From Rhizobium vallis (GTDB taxonomy: Bacteria > Pseudomonadota > Alphaproteobacteria > Rhizobiales > Rhizobiaceae), in NCBI RefSeq assembly GCF_003985155.1, contig NZ_ML133686.1, positions 156,001 through 220,000 on the forward strand: a stretch of 64,000 nt of DNA. The letters are read 5' to 3'. A program made the translations under genes and the position numbers. Below, piece after piece: positions 8,618 to 17,154 of this stretch. The number at the start of each line of letters is the position of its first letter. The first letter of the stretch is position 1. Under the pieces are notes generated by a model. The model saw only the letters and a list, made by a program, of their open reading frames with translations, had not been told where the DNA came from and searched no databases.

Positions 8618-8899
8618 ATGCGAACAACCCAATCCCTAAGCATCACCTTGCCTATCGAAATGGCTGAAATGGTCAAGGCTAAGGTCGCCTCGGGCGAGTA
8701 TGCCACCGAAAGCGAAGTTATTCGCGATGGGCTACGCACCCTTGCGGCGCGCGATGCCGCGGTGGAGCGCTGGCTTCGTGAAGAGGTTGCACCTGTCTAC
8801 GATGAGCTTAAGGCTCATCCTGAGAGGACAGTATCCCTTGATGATGCCTTCGAAGGTTTCAACAAGCGCATCAAATCCATCGCAGCCAAGACCAAATAA
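8618..8899 (+). CDS. parD: ParD-type antitoxin
   Basis: A 93-residue CopG/ParD-like antitoxin. The N-terminal ribbon-helix-helix (QSLSITLPIEMAEMVKAKVASGEYATESEVIRDGLRTL) binds the operon's own promoter, and the charged C-terminal part wraps the toxin. The stop overlaps the next ATG by one base (TAATG), which couples translation of toxin to antitoxin as in type II systems. A GAGAGG ribosome site precedes ATG 8618. Autoregulation is expected from the family. Confidence 0.9.
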   Translation: MRTTQSLSITLPIEMAEMVKAKVASGEYATESEVIRDGLRTLAARDAAVERWLREEVAPVYDELKAHPERTVSLDDAFEGFNKRIKSIAAKTK

Positions 8900-9198
8900 T
8901 GAAATACGCCGTCAGGCTGAGTGCCGCCGCTCAACGCGACGTCGATGCGCTGTTGGACTACCTCGTGCCGGTGGCAGGAGAGGTTATTGCGCAAAGCTAT
9001 GTCGCGCGCCTTCAAGCTTTTTTGAAAGGTTTTCAAATCTTTCCTCAGCGAGGAACGGTTCGGGACGAGATTCGTGATGGCCTAAGGATTGTCGGCTTTG
9101 AGCGCAGCCTGAGTATCGCTTTTATCGTCGAAGGAGAAACGGTCTATATCCTCAGGATCTTATCTGGCGGACAGGAGCTGCGCCTTTACGAGGAATGA
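8899..9198 (+). CDS. parE: ParE/RelE-fold toxin
   Basis: A 99-residue RelE/ParE-superfamily protein: VRLSAAAQRDVDALLDYL at the start, a GLRIVGFERSLSIAFIVEGETVYILRILSGGQEL beta-sheet, and a typical end. ParE members poison DNA gyrase; RelE relatives cleave mRNA. The ParD-like partner favours the ParE branch. It is intact and overlaps parD by one base. The target is inferred, not shown. Confidence 0.88.
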   Translation: MKYAVRLSAAAQRDVDALLDYLVPVAGEVIAQSYVARLQAFLKGFQIFPQRGTVRDEIRDGLRIVGFERSLSIAFIVEGETVYILRILSGGQELRLYEE

Positions 9199-9255
9199 GC
9201 CTTGGACCATCTCGGGCTGGGGGGCACACCAACCTGGGCAGCAGAAAGCGATGAC

Positions 9256-9765
9256 ATGTCCGAAACGGGCGCGATTACCCTTCGAACCGAGCGGCTTAGG
9301 CTCCGGATGCCTGACATCGATGATTTTGCGGCATACGCGCAACTAATGGCCTCGCCGCGATCGGTCGGCATGGGCGGCCCGTTCGACCTGCGGGCATCCT
9401 GGGGGATGTTCTGTCACGACATCGCACTCTGGCAGCTTTTCGGACATGGGGCGCTGATGGTCGATCTTGCCGAAACCGGTAAATGCGTCGGCCAGGTGGG
9501 GATCAATCATGGGCCGCTCTTTCCGGAGAGGGAGTTGGGCTGGTTCGTTTACGATGGGTATGAGGGCCGGGGCTATGCGACCGAAGCGGCTTCCGCGTTG
9601 CGTGACTGGGCCTTCGCGACGCTCAAGCTGCCGTCGCTCGTCAGCTATATCGCGCCCGGCAATGCTGCATCCGTTGCCGTTGCGGAACGGCTGGGGGCGC
9701 GTCTCGATCCTGCAGCGCCACGAACCGATCCTGCCGATCTCGTCTATCGTCACGTCGCTTCCTGA
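9256..9765 (+). CDS. GNAT-family N-acetyltransferase (RimJ/RimL-like)
   Basis: 169 residues from ATG 9256 (MSETGAITLRTERLRLRMPD); an in-frame TTG at 9202 would add 18 residues without family similarity. Beta-strand motif LRTERLRLR, the acetyl-CoA loop region YEGRGYATEAASALRDWAF and the C-terminal NAASVAVAERLGARLD fit the RimJ/RimL-like group that acetylates alpha-amino groups of proteins or small amines. The substrate is unknown. It follows parE and precedes a methyltransferase on the same strand. Confidence 0.85.
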   Translation: MSETGAITLRTERLRLRMPDIDDFAAYAQLMASPRSVGMGGPFDLRASWGMFCHDIALWQLFGHGALMVDLAETGKCVGQVGINHGPLFPERELGWFVYDGYEGRGYATEAASALRDWAFATLKLPSLVSYIAPGNAASVAVAERLGARLDPAAPRTDPADLVYRHVAS

Positions 9766-9843
9766 GCCATGCTCACGGGCCGACGAGCGGTTGGTGGCAG
9801 ATGGCTCAATCCCTATATGTTGATCAAGAAATGGGGACAGCGG

Positions 9844-10461
9844 ATGATGGTCACGAAGCGGGAACATTGGGACGAAGTCTACCGCACGAAAGCTGCCAAC
9901 AGCGTCAGCTGGTACCAGCCGACCCCGGAGCCTTCGCTCAGGGCGCTTGAGGAGTTGCAACTGCCGGCCACCGCAGCGCTGATTGACGTCGGCGGCGGCG
10001 CGTCGAGCCTTGCCGATCGCCTCCTCGAGCGCGGCTGGTTCGACCTCACCATTCTCGATATTGCCGCGCCGGCATTGGATGTCGCCAAGGCGCGGTTGCA
10101 GGGTGATGCCGGCCGGGTCGCCTGGATCGTGGCCGATGTCACCGAATGGCGACCCGGCCGGCGCTATGATGTTTGGCACGACCGCGCCGTTTTTCATTTC
10201 CTCACCGAGCCGGAGCAGCGGCTCGCCTATCGCCATGCGCTCGAAACCGGCACGGCGCCGGGCAGCGTCGTCATCATCGCGACCTTCGCACCTGACGGAC
10301 CGGAACGCTGCAGCGGTTTGCCGGTCCAGCGTTATGACGCAGCCGCCCTCGCGGTGGAATTCGGCTCCGCCTTCGCGCTCGAACGCGACTGGCGGGAAGA
10401 GCACACGACGCCCGGCGGAGGCCGGCAGTGGTTTCAGTGGTGCGTTTTCAGGAGGCGCTGA
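9844..10461 (+). CDS. class I SAM-dependent methyltransferase
   Basis: About 205 residues from the double ATG 9844/9847; the longer form from 9769 is possible but has no support before MVTKREHWDEVY. The family start REHWDEVYRTKAANSVSWYQP, the SAM loop LIDVGGGASSLADRLLERG and the acidic strand end LTILDIAAPALDVAKARL identify a class I methyltransferase of the thiopurine/tellurite-resistance-like branch. It runs head-on into ddlA, with stops 9 bases apart. Substrate unknown. Confidence 0.82.
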   Translation: MMVTKREHWDEVYRTKAANSVSWYQPTPEPSLRALEELQLPATAALIDVGGGASSLADRLLERGWFDLTILDIAAPALDVAKARLQGDAGRVAWIVADVTEWRPGRRYDVWHDRAVFHFLTEPEQRLAYRHALETGTAPGSVVIIATFAPDGPERCSGLPVQRYDAAALAVEFGSAFALERDWREEHTTPGGGRQWFQWCVFRRR

Positions 10462-10470
10462 ACGCTTGGT

Positions 10471-11547
10471 TCAGCCTGCCCGACCGGCGCGCGCCATGCC
10501 GTGGTCCACCAATCGGTCGATGATCTCGGCGTAGCTGATGCCGCTTGCCGCCATCGCTTTGGAATACATGCTGATGTCGGTGAAGCCGGGAATGGTGTTG
10601 AGCTCGTTGATGACGAAGCGCATGTCCGGCGTCAGGAAAAAATCGACACGCGCCATGCCGTCGCAGCCGACGGCCCGGAAGGCTTTGGCGGCCGCATCGC
10701 GCATGGCAGTTTCGACCTCCGGCGGCAGGTCAACCGGCACTTTCAGCGCCGCGCCATTCTCATCGACATATTTGGCGTCGTAATTGTAGAAACCATGGCT
10801 TTCCGCTGGCACGATTTCGCCCGGCCGGGAGACGAAAAGCTCGCCTGTCGTATCCTCGAGTACGCTGAATTCGATCTCGCGGCCGACGATGAATTCCTCG
10901 GCGAGCAGCGTGCGGTCGTGGCGGAAGCCTCCGGCGAGGGCTGCTGCAAATTCCTGGCTGGCATGGACCTTGGCGACGCCGACGGAGGAACCCTGGCGCG
11001 CCGGCTTGATGAATAGCGGCAGGCCGAGTTCAGCTTCGAGCGCGGCGAATGAATGAACGGCGCCATCATGGATTGTCACGGCGTGTGCCACCGGCAGGCC
11101 AGCCGCTCTGAGCAGGCGCTTGGCGATATCCTTGTCGAGCGCTGCGGCAGAGCCGAGGATGCCGCAGCCGGCGAGCGGCACGCGCGCCACCTCGGCCACA
11201 CCCTGCACCGATCCATCTTCGCCATGCGGGCCGTGCAGCACGGGAAAGAGGATGTCGATCCCTCGAAGCTCATGCGGCGCGCCGTGGGCCGCGATCGCCA
11301 GCATTCGGCCGCGGCCGCCCGGGACGAGGCAGATTTCCGTGCCTGACGAAGGTGTCGCCAGCGCGCCGTCCTCGAAGCTGCTCAGCAGCCATTGCCCCTC
11401 GCGGGTGATGAAGACGGGGACGGCGTCATATCTTTCGGGATTGAGCGCGCCCATGACATTCGTTGCCGAAAGGATCGAAACCTCGTGCTCGGCCGAGCGG
11501 CCGCCGAAGAGCACGGCGATGCGCAGCCTGTTGGGAGAAGGGGTCAT
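10471..11547 (-). CDS. ddlA: D-alanine--D-alanine ligase
   Basis: Joins two D-alanines with ATP to make the peptidoglycan dipeptide precursor. 358 residues from the ATG at 11547, chosen because an AGGAGG site lies just upstream. ATP-grasp enzyme: N-terminal IAVLFGGRSAEHEVSILSA, central LPLFIKPARQGSSVGVAK, C-terminal RVDFFLTPDMRFVINELNTIPGFT with the metal ligands. It lies away from any ddl-fts cluster, so it is probably the second, longer paralogue. A C39-like peptidase lies on the same strand, with its stop 31 bases upstream of the ddlA start, so the two may be cotranscribed. Confidence 0.94.
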   Translation of the reverse strand: MTPSPNRLRIAVLFGGRSAEHEVSILSATNVMGALNPERYDAVPVFITREGQWLLSSFEDGALATPSSGTEICLVPGGRGRMLAIAAHGAPHELRGIDILFPVLHGPHGEDGSVQGVAEVARVPLAGCGILGSAAALDKDIAKRLLRAAGLPVAHAVTIHDGAVHSFAALEAELGLPLFIKPARQGSSVGVAKVHASQEFAAALAGGFRHDRTLLAEEFIVGREIEFSVLEDTTGELFVSRPGEIVPAESHGFYNYDAKYVDENGAALKVPVDLPPEVETAMRDAAAKAFRAVGCDGMARVDFFLTPDMRFVINELNTIPGFTDISMYSKAMAASGISYAEIIDRLVDHGMARAGRAG

Positions 11548-11578
11548 GAAACCTCCTGATGATCTGCTGTTGAAAGGG

Positions 11579-12193
11579 TCAGGCTTCGATCGATATGCCG
11601 CGACCCGCAAAGAAACGATCGAAGACGGCAAGGGGAAGTGTGACGTCGGCCTGGCTCGCCTCGTCATGGCCGGACGGATTGTGGAAGCGGATCGTCTCCG
11701 GCGAAGCAGCCGTTACCAGCACGAGATGCCCGCCCTTCGAGGGTGGCTCGCGCTCCGGCCAGCGGATGCCCGAATTCACCGAGGCGATGAAGAAGCGCCG
11801 CTTCGACAGGAGATCGGGAATGGCGGATGTTGTAACCCCGGTCATTGTCTCGGCGCCGAGCCCGAAGCGCTCGCTGACGAAGCGAACGAAGGGCGCGTAG
11901 ATCAGCCCCTTAATCGAGGCGTCGATTTCGTTGACGACGTAACCGCCATAGGCAGTGCAGGCGCGGGCAAGCTCGAGGGTCGGATGGATCTCGCCGCGCG
12001 CGGCAAGGATCATCTTCAGGCAGGCCATGCCGCAGACATTCACCGCCCAGCGCGCATATTCCTCGATCGTGTCGGCTCCCGAATGGCGCCACAGCGGATC
12101 GCCGAGCAGCGCCTGCGTTCCCTCGGCAAGCACCGGCAGCGTCATGCCCGGTGTTTCCCATTGGCTGAAATAAGGCACGCCGCTCTGTTGCAT
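11579..12193 (-). CDS. C39-like papain-fold cysteine peptidase
   Basis: A 204-residue protein with the signature of the C39-like family. Cys54 sits in NVCGMACLKM, His156 in KGGHLVLVT and Asn172 in RFHNPSG, a plausible Cys-His-Asn triad. There is no signal peptide and no ABC domain, so it is not a bacteriocin exporter. It is 31 bases upstream of ddlA in the same direction, which hints at a peptidoglycan peptide or dipeptide as substrate; that is inference from position only. The family call is moderate. Confidence 0.68.
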   Translation of the reverse strand: MQQSGVPYFSQWETPGMTLPVLAEGTQALLGDPLWRHSGADTIEEYARWAVNVCGMACLKMILAARGEIHPTLELARACTAYGGYVVNEIDASIKGLIYAPFVRFVSERFGLGAETMTGVTTSAIPDLLSKRRFFIASVNSGIRWPEREPPSKGGHLVLVTAASPETIRFHNPSGHDEASQADVTLPLAVFDRFFAGRGISIEA

Positions 12194-12361
12194 TCTATCG
12201 ATATCCCCCGTGGCTCGTCTGTGAGATGGCTGGCAATCTTGGCTTTTTCGGGCCTATGGCCACTTGCATCCATGAGATCATGCTTGGCAGAGAGGCACCG
12301 CGGGATCTGTCTGATCATATGGAGTGTGCTTGAGAGACTTGTTGGGATGTGCCAACCTTTC

Positions 12362-12400
12362 CCTCCGTCATTCCTGTGACGAGCACAGGAATGACGGAGG
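12362..12400. repeat. perfect 17-bp inverted repeat
   Basis: CCTCCGTCATTCCTGTG (12362-12378) is exactly mirrored at 12384-12400 around the five-base loop ACGAG. It lies between the lacI-type stop (12455) and the C39-peptidase gene. There is no T-run on either side. The core CATTCC and the TGACGAG loop resemble the repeat at 39191-39221, so it is probably a dispersed palindromic element rather than a simple terminator. Confidence 0.75.
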
Positions 12401-12454
12401 AGAGATTAGCGCTTCTGAGGGGCGCGGAAGGAGGTGTTCCCGCTCCAAATCCGC

Positions 12455-13498
12455 CTACCTGCCGCCCTCCGGCCAGACCGGCTGGCTGATGCTCTGGAGC
12501 AGTTCCGGCTCCACCCCGTCGATGCGGGCGATGACGGCTTTGGCCATTTCGCGGCCGGCCTGACGCACGTCTTCCTGGGCAGTGATGATCTCGGGGCGGA
12601 TCCAGTTGAGGATTGGCACGGATTGCTTGGAGACCATGTCGAGATCGCGGCCGACCGCCTTGCCGGCGGCCTCGATGCCGGCATTGACGGCGATGGCCGC
12701 GCTGCCGGCCGAACAGACGATGCCGTCGGGAGCGTTCCCCGAGCGCATCATCACCTCGACGACGTCGCGGATGTCGGCAAGCGGGGCGTCGGTGTTGACG
12801 CGCAGCGGCACTTCCTCGGCGCCGTAATCGTGCAGGCCGGTCTGGAAGCCGATACGGATATGGGCGTAATAGGTGAGCTTGCTCGGCGGCTGCAGCAGGG
12901 CAATGCGCCGCCGGCCGCGCTTGACGAGCTTTTCCACCGCCTGATGGGCGAAAGCCTCGTTGTCGAAATCGTGGAAGGGATGCGTGAGACCGGCATCGGT
13001 GCGCCCATGCGTGGCAAAGGGCATGCCGCGCTCGGTCAAGAGCCGCACGCGCGGATCATCCGGCTCGATGCGCGAAATGATGACGCCATCGGCCGAGCCG
13101 GTGTCGAGAATATAGCGCACCGGCAGCATCGGGTCCTTGCTGTGGGAATGCGGCGTGACGACGATATGATAGGGGGTACCGGACAGGACTTCGGAGATGC
13201 CGAAGACCATCTGGCTCGAGAAGCCCATGATCTCCTCATCGATGCTGAGGACGAGGGCAATCACGTTGGTTTTGCCGGTGCGCAGGCGCACACCCGCCCT
13301 GTTCGGCTGGTAGCCGAGCTGGCGGGCGACCATGCGCACCCGCTCCTTGGTTTCCGCCCCGATGTCAGGCGCATCCTTCAGCGCGCGCGACACCGTCGTC
13401 ACACCAAGGCCGGTCATGAAGGCGATCGTCTTCAGTGTCGGGCGCTCGCGCGTCACCGGCGCCGATGCCGCTTGTCCGAAATTTCCCTTGTTTTCCAT
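12455..13498 (-). CDS. LacI-family transcriptional regulator
   Basis: 347 residues. The LacI helix-turn-helix with hinge is at about 20-75 ([23 protein letters not shown], then [21 protein letters not shown]). It is followed by a periplasmic-binding-protein-like sugar sensor ([11 protein letters not shown] onward). It is divergent from the sugar ABC operon starting at 13952, so it most likely represses that operon and responds to the imported sugar or a derivative. A candidate operator lies at 13601-13614. The family is certain; the effector is not known. Confidence 0.92.
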   Translation of the reverse strand: MENKGNFGQAASAPVTRERPTLKTIAFMTGLGVTTVSRALKDAPDIGAETKERVRMVARQLGYQPNRAGVRLRTGKTNVIALVLSIDEEIMGFSSQMVFGISEVLSGTPYHIVVTPHSHSKDPMLPVRYILDTGSADGVIISRIEPDDPRVRLLTERGMPFATHGRTDAGLTHPFHDFDNEAFAHQAVEKLVKRGRRRIALLQPPSKLTYYAHIRIGFQTGLHDYGAEEVPLRVNTDAPLADIRDVVEVMMRSGNAPDGIVCSAGSAAIAVNAGIEAAGKAVGRDLDMVSKQSVPILNWIRPEIITAQEDVRQAGREMAKAVIARIDGVEPELLQSISQPVWPEGGR

Positions 13499-13951
13499 CC
13501 CTGTAGGCCGCCCTGCGCGAATTGGTCTCGCTTATAGAGGCTTTTTCAGGCGCCGTAAGCCCGCCGCCTGCCAAAATCGCGCCTCCCTGAAGAAGTCAAT
13601 CTGTAACGATACAGTAGAAATGTCGAGCGCTTTTTCTTGTGTGCGTCGCAACATCATCCGCATAGGTTGAATCGGCGATTTTTACTCGGTTTTTCCGCAC
13701 CTGCGAAAGCCGTGATATATGAGGCGAAATTGTGAATCGATATTTATCGTGGAGTATCAATTTATTACATCTATATCGCATATGCGAGAAAGCCTCTCTG
13801 GCCGCCGATTGAGCGGGTGTGGTGGCCCGATCAGAAACAGTCAGAAGTAGCAATCTCGATCTTTAAGGAAAAATTTACAGGCGGGCAGTTGCGTGTGGAA
13901 ATCGATTGATCTAAGTTTTTCCGGCAACGTTTCAGTGAGGGAGGAGAACTC
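13499..13951. other. divergent regulatory region between the LacI gene and the sugar ABC operon
   Basis: 453 bases with no convincing gene. It is AT-rich from about 13590 to 13930. It contains a near-palindrome at 13601-13614 and a perfect AATCGATT at 13900-13907, and a GAGGAG ribosome site before ATG 13952. Promoters for both directions should lie here; none could be pinned confidently. Confidence 0.6.
13601..13614. promoter_or_regulatory. candidate LacI-type operator
   Basis: CTGTAACGATACAG is palindromic at 12 of 14 positions with a central CG step, as is usual for LacI-family operators. It lies 103 bases upstream of the regulator start and 338 before the transporter operon. No second identical copy was seen, so it is a candidate only. 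Confidence 0.4.
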
Positions 13952-15187
13952 ATGAAAATCCGTATGATGGCGGCCATGCTTGCCGCTTCGGCAGCGCTTC
14001 CGCTTGGTGCCGCCAACGCCACCGATCTCGAAGTCACGCATTGGTGGACGTCCGGCGGTGAAGCCGCAGCCGTCGCCGAGCTGGCAAAGGCATTCGACGC
14101 CACCGGTAACCACTGGGTCGACGGCGCTATCGCCGGTTCCGGCGGCACCGCCCGTCCGATCATGATCAGCCGCATCACCGGCGGCGACCCGATGGGCGCC
14201 ACCCAGTTCAACCACGGCCGCCAGGCCGAGGAGCTCGTTCAGGCCGGCCTGATGCGTGACCTCACCGATGTCGCCACAGCCGAGCACTGGAAGGACATCA
14301 TCCGTCCGTCGAGCCTGCTCGATTCCTGCACGATCGACGGCAAGATCTACTGCGCTCCCGTCAACATCCACTCCTGGCAGTGGCTGTGGCTTTCGAACGC
14401 CGCCTTCAAGAAGGCGGGCGTTGCGGTTCCGAAGAACTGGGACGAGTTTGTCGCCTCCGCTCCGGCCCTTGAAAAGGCAGGCATCATTCCGCTCGCCGTC
14501 GGCGGCCAGCCGTGGCAGGCGACAGGCGCCTTCGACGTGCTGATGGTTGCTGTTGCCGGCAAGGACGTCTTCAACAAGGTATTCAAGGACAAGGACGCCA
14601 CGGTGGCAGCCGGCCCCGAGATCGCCAAGGTCTTCAAGGCCGCCGACGACGCCCGCAAGATGTCCAAGGGCAGTAACGTCCAGGACTGGAACCAGGCGAC
14701 CAACCTCGTCATCACGGGCAAGGCCGGCGGCCAGATCATGGGTGACTGGGCGCAGGGCGAATTCCAGGTCGCCAAGCAGGTCGCCGGCAAGGATTATACC
14801 TGCCTGCCGGGCCTCGGCGTGAACGAAATCATCTCGACCGGTGGTGACGCCTTCTACTTCCCGCTGCTGAAGGATGAGGAAAAATCCAAGGCGCAGGCCG
14901 TGCTCGCCAAAACCCTGCTCGATCCCAAGACCCAGGTTGCCTTCAACCTGAAGAAGGGCTCGCTGCCGGTTCGTGCCGACGTCGATCTCGCCGCCGCCAA
15001 CGACTGCATGAAGAAGGGTCTCGATATCCTGGCGAAGGGCAACGTGATCCAGGGAACCGACCAGCTGCTTTCGGCCGACAGCCAGAAGCAGAAGGAAGAC
15101 CTCTTCTCCGAATTCTTCGCCAATCCGTCGATGACGCCGGAAGACGCGCAGAAGCGTTTTGCCAAGATCATCGCTTCGGCTGACTGA
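13952..15187 (+). CDS. sugar ABC transporter substrate-binding protein (CUT1)
   Basis: 411 residues with a cleavable signal peptide (about 1-23, ending AANA). The mature part begins TDLEVTHWWTSGGEAAAVAELAKAF, the usual family-1 extracellular solute-binding opening. It binds a sugar or oligosaccharide in the periplasm and delivers it to the permeases encoded next. GAGGAG lies before ATG 13952. It is the first gene of a run that continues with two permeases, an ATPase and a beta-mannosidase, so a manno-oligosaccharide or mannoside is the most reasonable ligand (inference). Confidence 0.92.
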   Translation: MKIRMMAAMLAASAALPLGAANATDLEVTHWWTSGGEAAAVAELAKAFDATGNHWVDGAIAGSGGTARPIMISRITGGDPMGATQFNHGRQAEELVQAGLMRDLTDVATAEHWKDIIRPSSLLDSCTIDGKIYCAPVNIHSWQWLWLSNAAFKKAGVAVPKNWDEFVASAPALEKAGIIPLAVGGQPWQATGAFDVLMVAVAGKDVFNKVFKDKDATVAAGPEIAKVFKAADDARKMSKGSNVQDWNQATNLVITGKAGGQIMGDWAQGEFQVAKQVAGKDYTCLPGLGVNEIISTGGDAFYFPLLKDEEKSKAQAVLAKTLLDPKTQVAFNLKKGSLPVRADVDLAAANDCMKKGLDILAKGNVIQGTDQLLSADSQKQKEDLFSEFFANPSMTPEDAQKRFAKIIASAD

Positions 15188-15307
15188 TCGGCAGATTTGC
15201 TGCCCTTGCGATCCGGCTCTTCGGGGCCGGATCCTCCCGGCGGATTCCGGGGCAGGGACGGAAGACGGCCATTACCGGTCGTAGCTGCGATGTGAGGAGA
15301 TGTGTTC

Positions 15308-16213
15308 ATGACGGGTCAAGCGCAAGCAGGCCGGCCAAACAAGTTACTGCGCAATCTGAATGCCAAGATTGCATCCATCCCGATGATCCTGACAGCGCTG
15401 GTGATTTTTGTCGGCGGCACGTTCTGGACGGTCTTTTATTCCTTTACGAATTCCAAGCTACTTCCGCGGCTGAGCTTTGTCGGCATCGATCAGTATGAGC
15501 GCCTCTGGGCGGCGCCGCGATGGGTGACGGCGATCGAGAACCTTGCCCTCTACGGCATCCTCTCGCTGATCTTCAGCCTGGTCATCGGCTTCTTGCTCGC
15601 CGCGCTGATGGACCAGAAGATCCGTTTCGAAAACACCTTCCGAACCATCTTTCTCTATCCCTTCGCGCTGTCCTTCATCGTGACGGGCCTCGTCTGGCAA
15701 TGGATTCTGAACCCGGAATTCGGCGTGCAATCGGTGGTGCGCTCGCTCGGCTGGACGAGCTTCACATTCAATCCGCTGTATACGCCCGAGATCGTCATCT
15801 ACGGCATCCTGATCGCGGCGCTCTGGCAGGGAACGGGGCTCGTCATGTGCCTGATGCTCGCCGGTCTGCGCGGCATCGATGAGGATATCTGGAAGGCCGC
15901 GCGCGTCGACGGCATTCCGATGTGGAAGACCTATCTCCTCATCGTCATCCCGATGATGCGGCCGGTCTTCATCACGACGATCGTCATCATCGCCTCCGGC
16001 ATCGTCAAGGTCTACGACCTCGTCGTGGCGCAGACATCGGGCGGTCCCGGTATCTCCTCGGAAGTGCCGGCAAAATACGTCTACGACTACATGTTCCAGG
16101 CACAGAACCTGGGGCAGGGCTTCGCCGCATCGACCATGATGCTGGTTACGGTCGCGATCATCATCGTTCCGTGGGCCTATCTCGAATTCGGAGGAGGGCG
16201 CAAACGTGGCTAA
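15308..16213 (+). CDS. sugar ABC transporter permease (MalF-type)
   Basis: 301 residues with six predicted membrane spans. The ATPase-coupling loop is visible as IWKAARVDGIPMWKTYLLIVIPMMRP (EAA-like motif). ATG at 15308 has GAGGAG about nine bases upstream; GTG at 15302 is an alternative too close to it. It forms the inner-membrane channel with the next permease, which it overlaps by eight bases. Confidence 0.93.
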   Translation: MTGQAQAGRPNKLLRNLNAKIASIPMILTALVIFVGGTFWTVFYSFTNSKLLPRLSFVGIDQYERLWAAPRWVTAIENLALYGILSLIFSLVIGFLLAALMDQKIRFENTFRTIFLYPFALSFIVTGLVWQWILNPEFGVQSVVRSLGWTSFTFNPLYTPEIVIYGILIAALWQGTGLVMCLMLAGLRGIDEDIWKAARVDGIPMWKTYLLIVIPMMRPVFITTIVIIASGIVKVYDLVVAQTSGGPGISSEVPAKYVYDYMFQAQNLGQGFAASTMMLVTVAIIIVPWAYLEFGGGRKRG

Positions 16214-17150
16214 TATCGAGACCCTCAACACCACTGCAGCCGGCATCGACGCGGTCGCGCCGAGGCTCGGCGAAGGCCCAAGGGGGCAGAAGCCGCGCCG
16301 TGCGCTGTCGGCGCGCAATATCATGCTCTACGGCACGCTTGGTGTGGCTGCACTTTATTATCTGCTGCCGCTCTACGTGATGGTCGTGACATCGCTGAAG
16401 GGCATGCCGGAAATCCGTCTTGGCAACATCTTCTCGCCGCCTATGGAAATCACCTTCGAACCGTGGGTGAAGGCCTGGGCGGAGGCCTGCACCGGCCTCA
16501 ACTGCGATGGCCTGTCGCGCGGTTTCTGGAATTCGGTGCGCATCACGGTGCCGTCGGTGATCATCTCGATCGCCATCGCCTCGGTGAACGGCTATGCGCT
16601 GGCAAACTGGCGCTTCAAGGGATCCGAGCTGTTCTTCTCGATCCTCATCATCGGCGCGTTCATTCCCTATCAGGTGATGATCTATCCGATCGTCATCATC
16701 CTGCGCGAAATCGGCATCTACGGCACGCTGACTGGCCTCGTCATCGTGCATTCGATCTTCGGCATGCCGATCCTGACGCTGCTCTTCCGCAACTACTTCG
16801 TGTCGCTGCCGGAAGAACTGTTCAAGGCGGCGCGTGTCGACGGGGCGGGATTCTGGCAGATCTTCCTGCAGATCATGCTGCCCATGTCGCTGCCGATCTT
16901 CGTCGTCGCGATGATCCTGCAGGTGACCGGCATCTGGAACGACTTCCTGTTCGGCGTGGTCTTCACCCGGCCGGATACCTATCCGATGACCGTGCAGCTC
17001 AACAACATCGTCAATTCCGTTCAGGGCGTGAAGGAATACAACGTCAACATGGCAGCAACGATCCTCACCGGCCTGGTGCCGCTGATCGTCTATTTCGTCT
17101 CCGGACGGCTTTTCGTTCGCGGCATCGCCGCCGGCGCAGTGAAGGGGTGA
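16206..17150 (+). CDS. sugar ABC transporter permease (MalG-type)
   Basis: 314 residues with six membrane spans and the EAA loop ELFKAARVDGAGFWQIFLQIMLPMSLP. GTG at 16206 follows a GGAGGAGG site, and its start overlaps the preceding permease gene, which indicates coupled translation. The N-terminal 35 residues are polar and poorly conserved. The partner ATPase begins four bases after its end. Confidence 0.93.
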   Translation: MANIETLNTTAAGIDAVAPRLGEGPRGQKPRRALSARNIMLYGTLGVAALYYLLPLYVMVVTSLKGMPEIRLGNIFSPPMEITFEPWVKAWAEACTGLNCDGLSRGFWNSVRITVPSVIISIAIASVNGYALANWRFKGSELFFSILIIGAFIPYQVMIYPIVIILREIGIYGTLTGLVIVHSIFGMPILTLLFRNYFVSLPEELFKAARVDGAGFWQIFLQIMLPMSLPIFVVAMILQVTGIWNDFLFGVVFTRPDTYPMTVQLNNIVNSVQGVKEYNVNMAATILTGLVPLIVYFVSGRLFVRGIAAGAVKG

Positions 17151-17154
17151 TCAC

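Noticed and set aside
6948..8627. Long minus-strand frame opposite gnd
   Set aside because: Complete 6-phosphogluconate dehydrogenase lies on the plus strand; the antisense frame shows no domain.
8618..9198. ParDE pair as a sign of a plasmid or integrated element
   Set aside because: No integrase, att site or composition shift is visible around it; chromosomal ParDE pairs are common.
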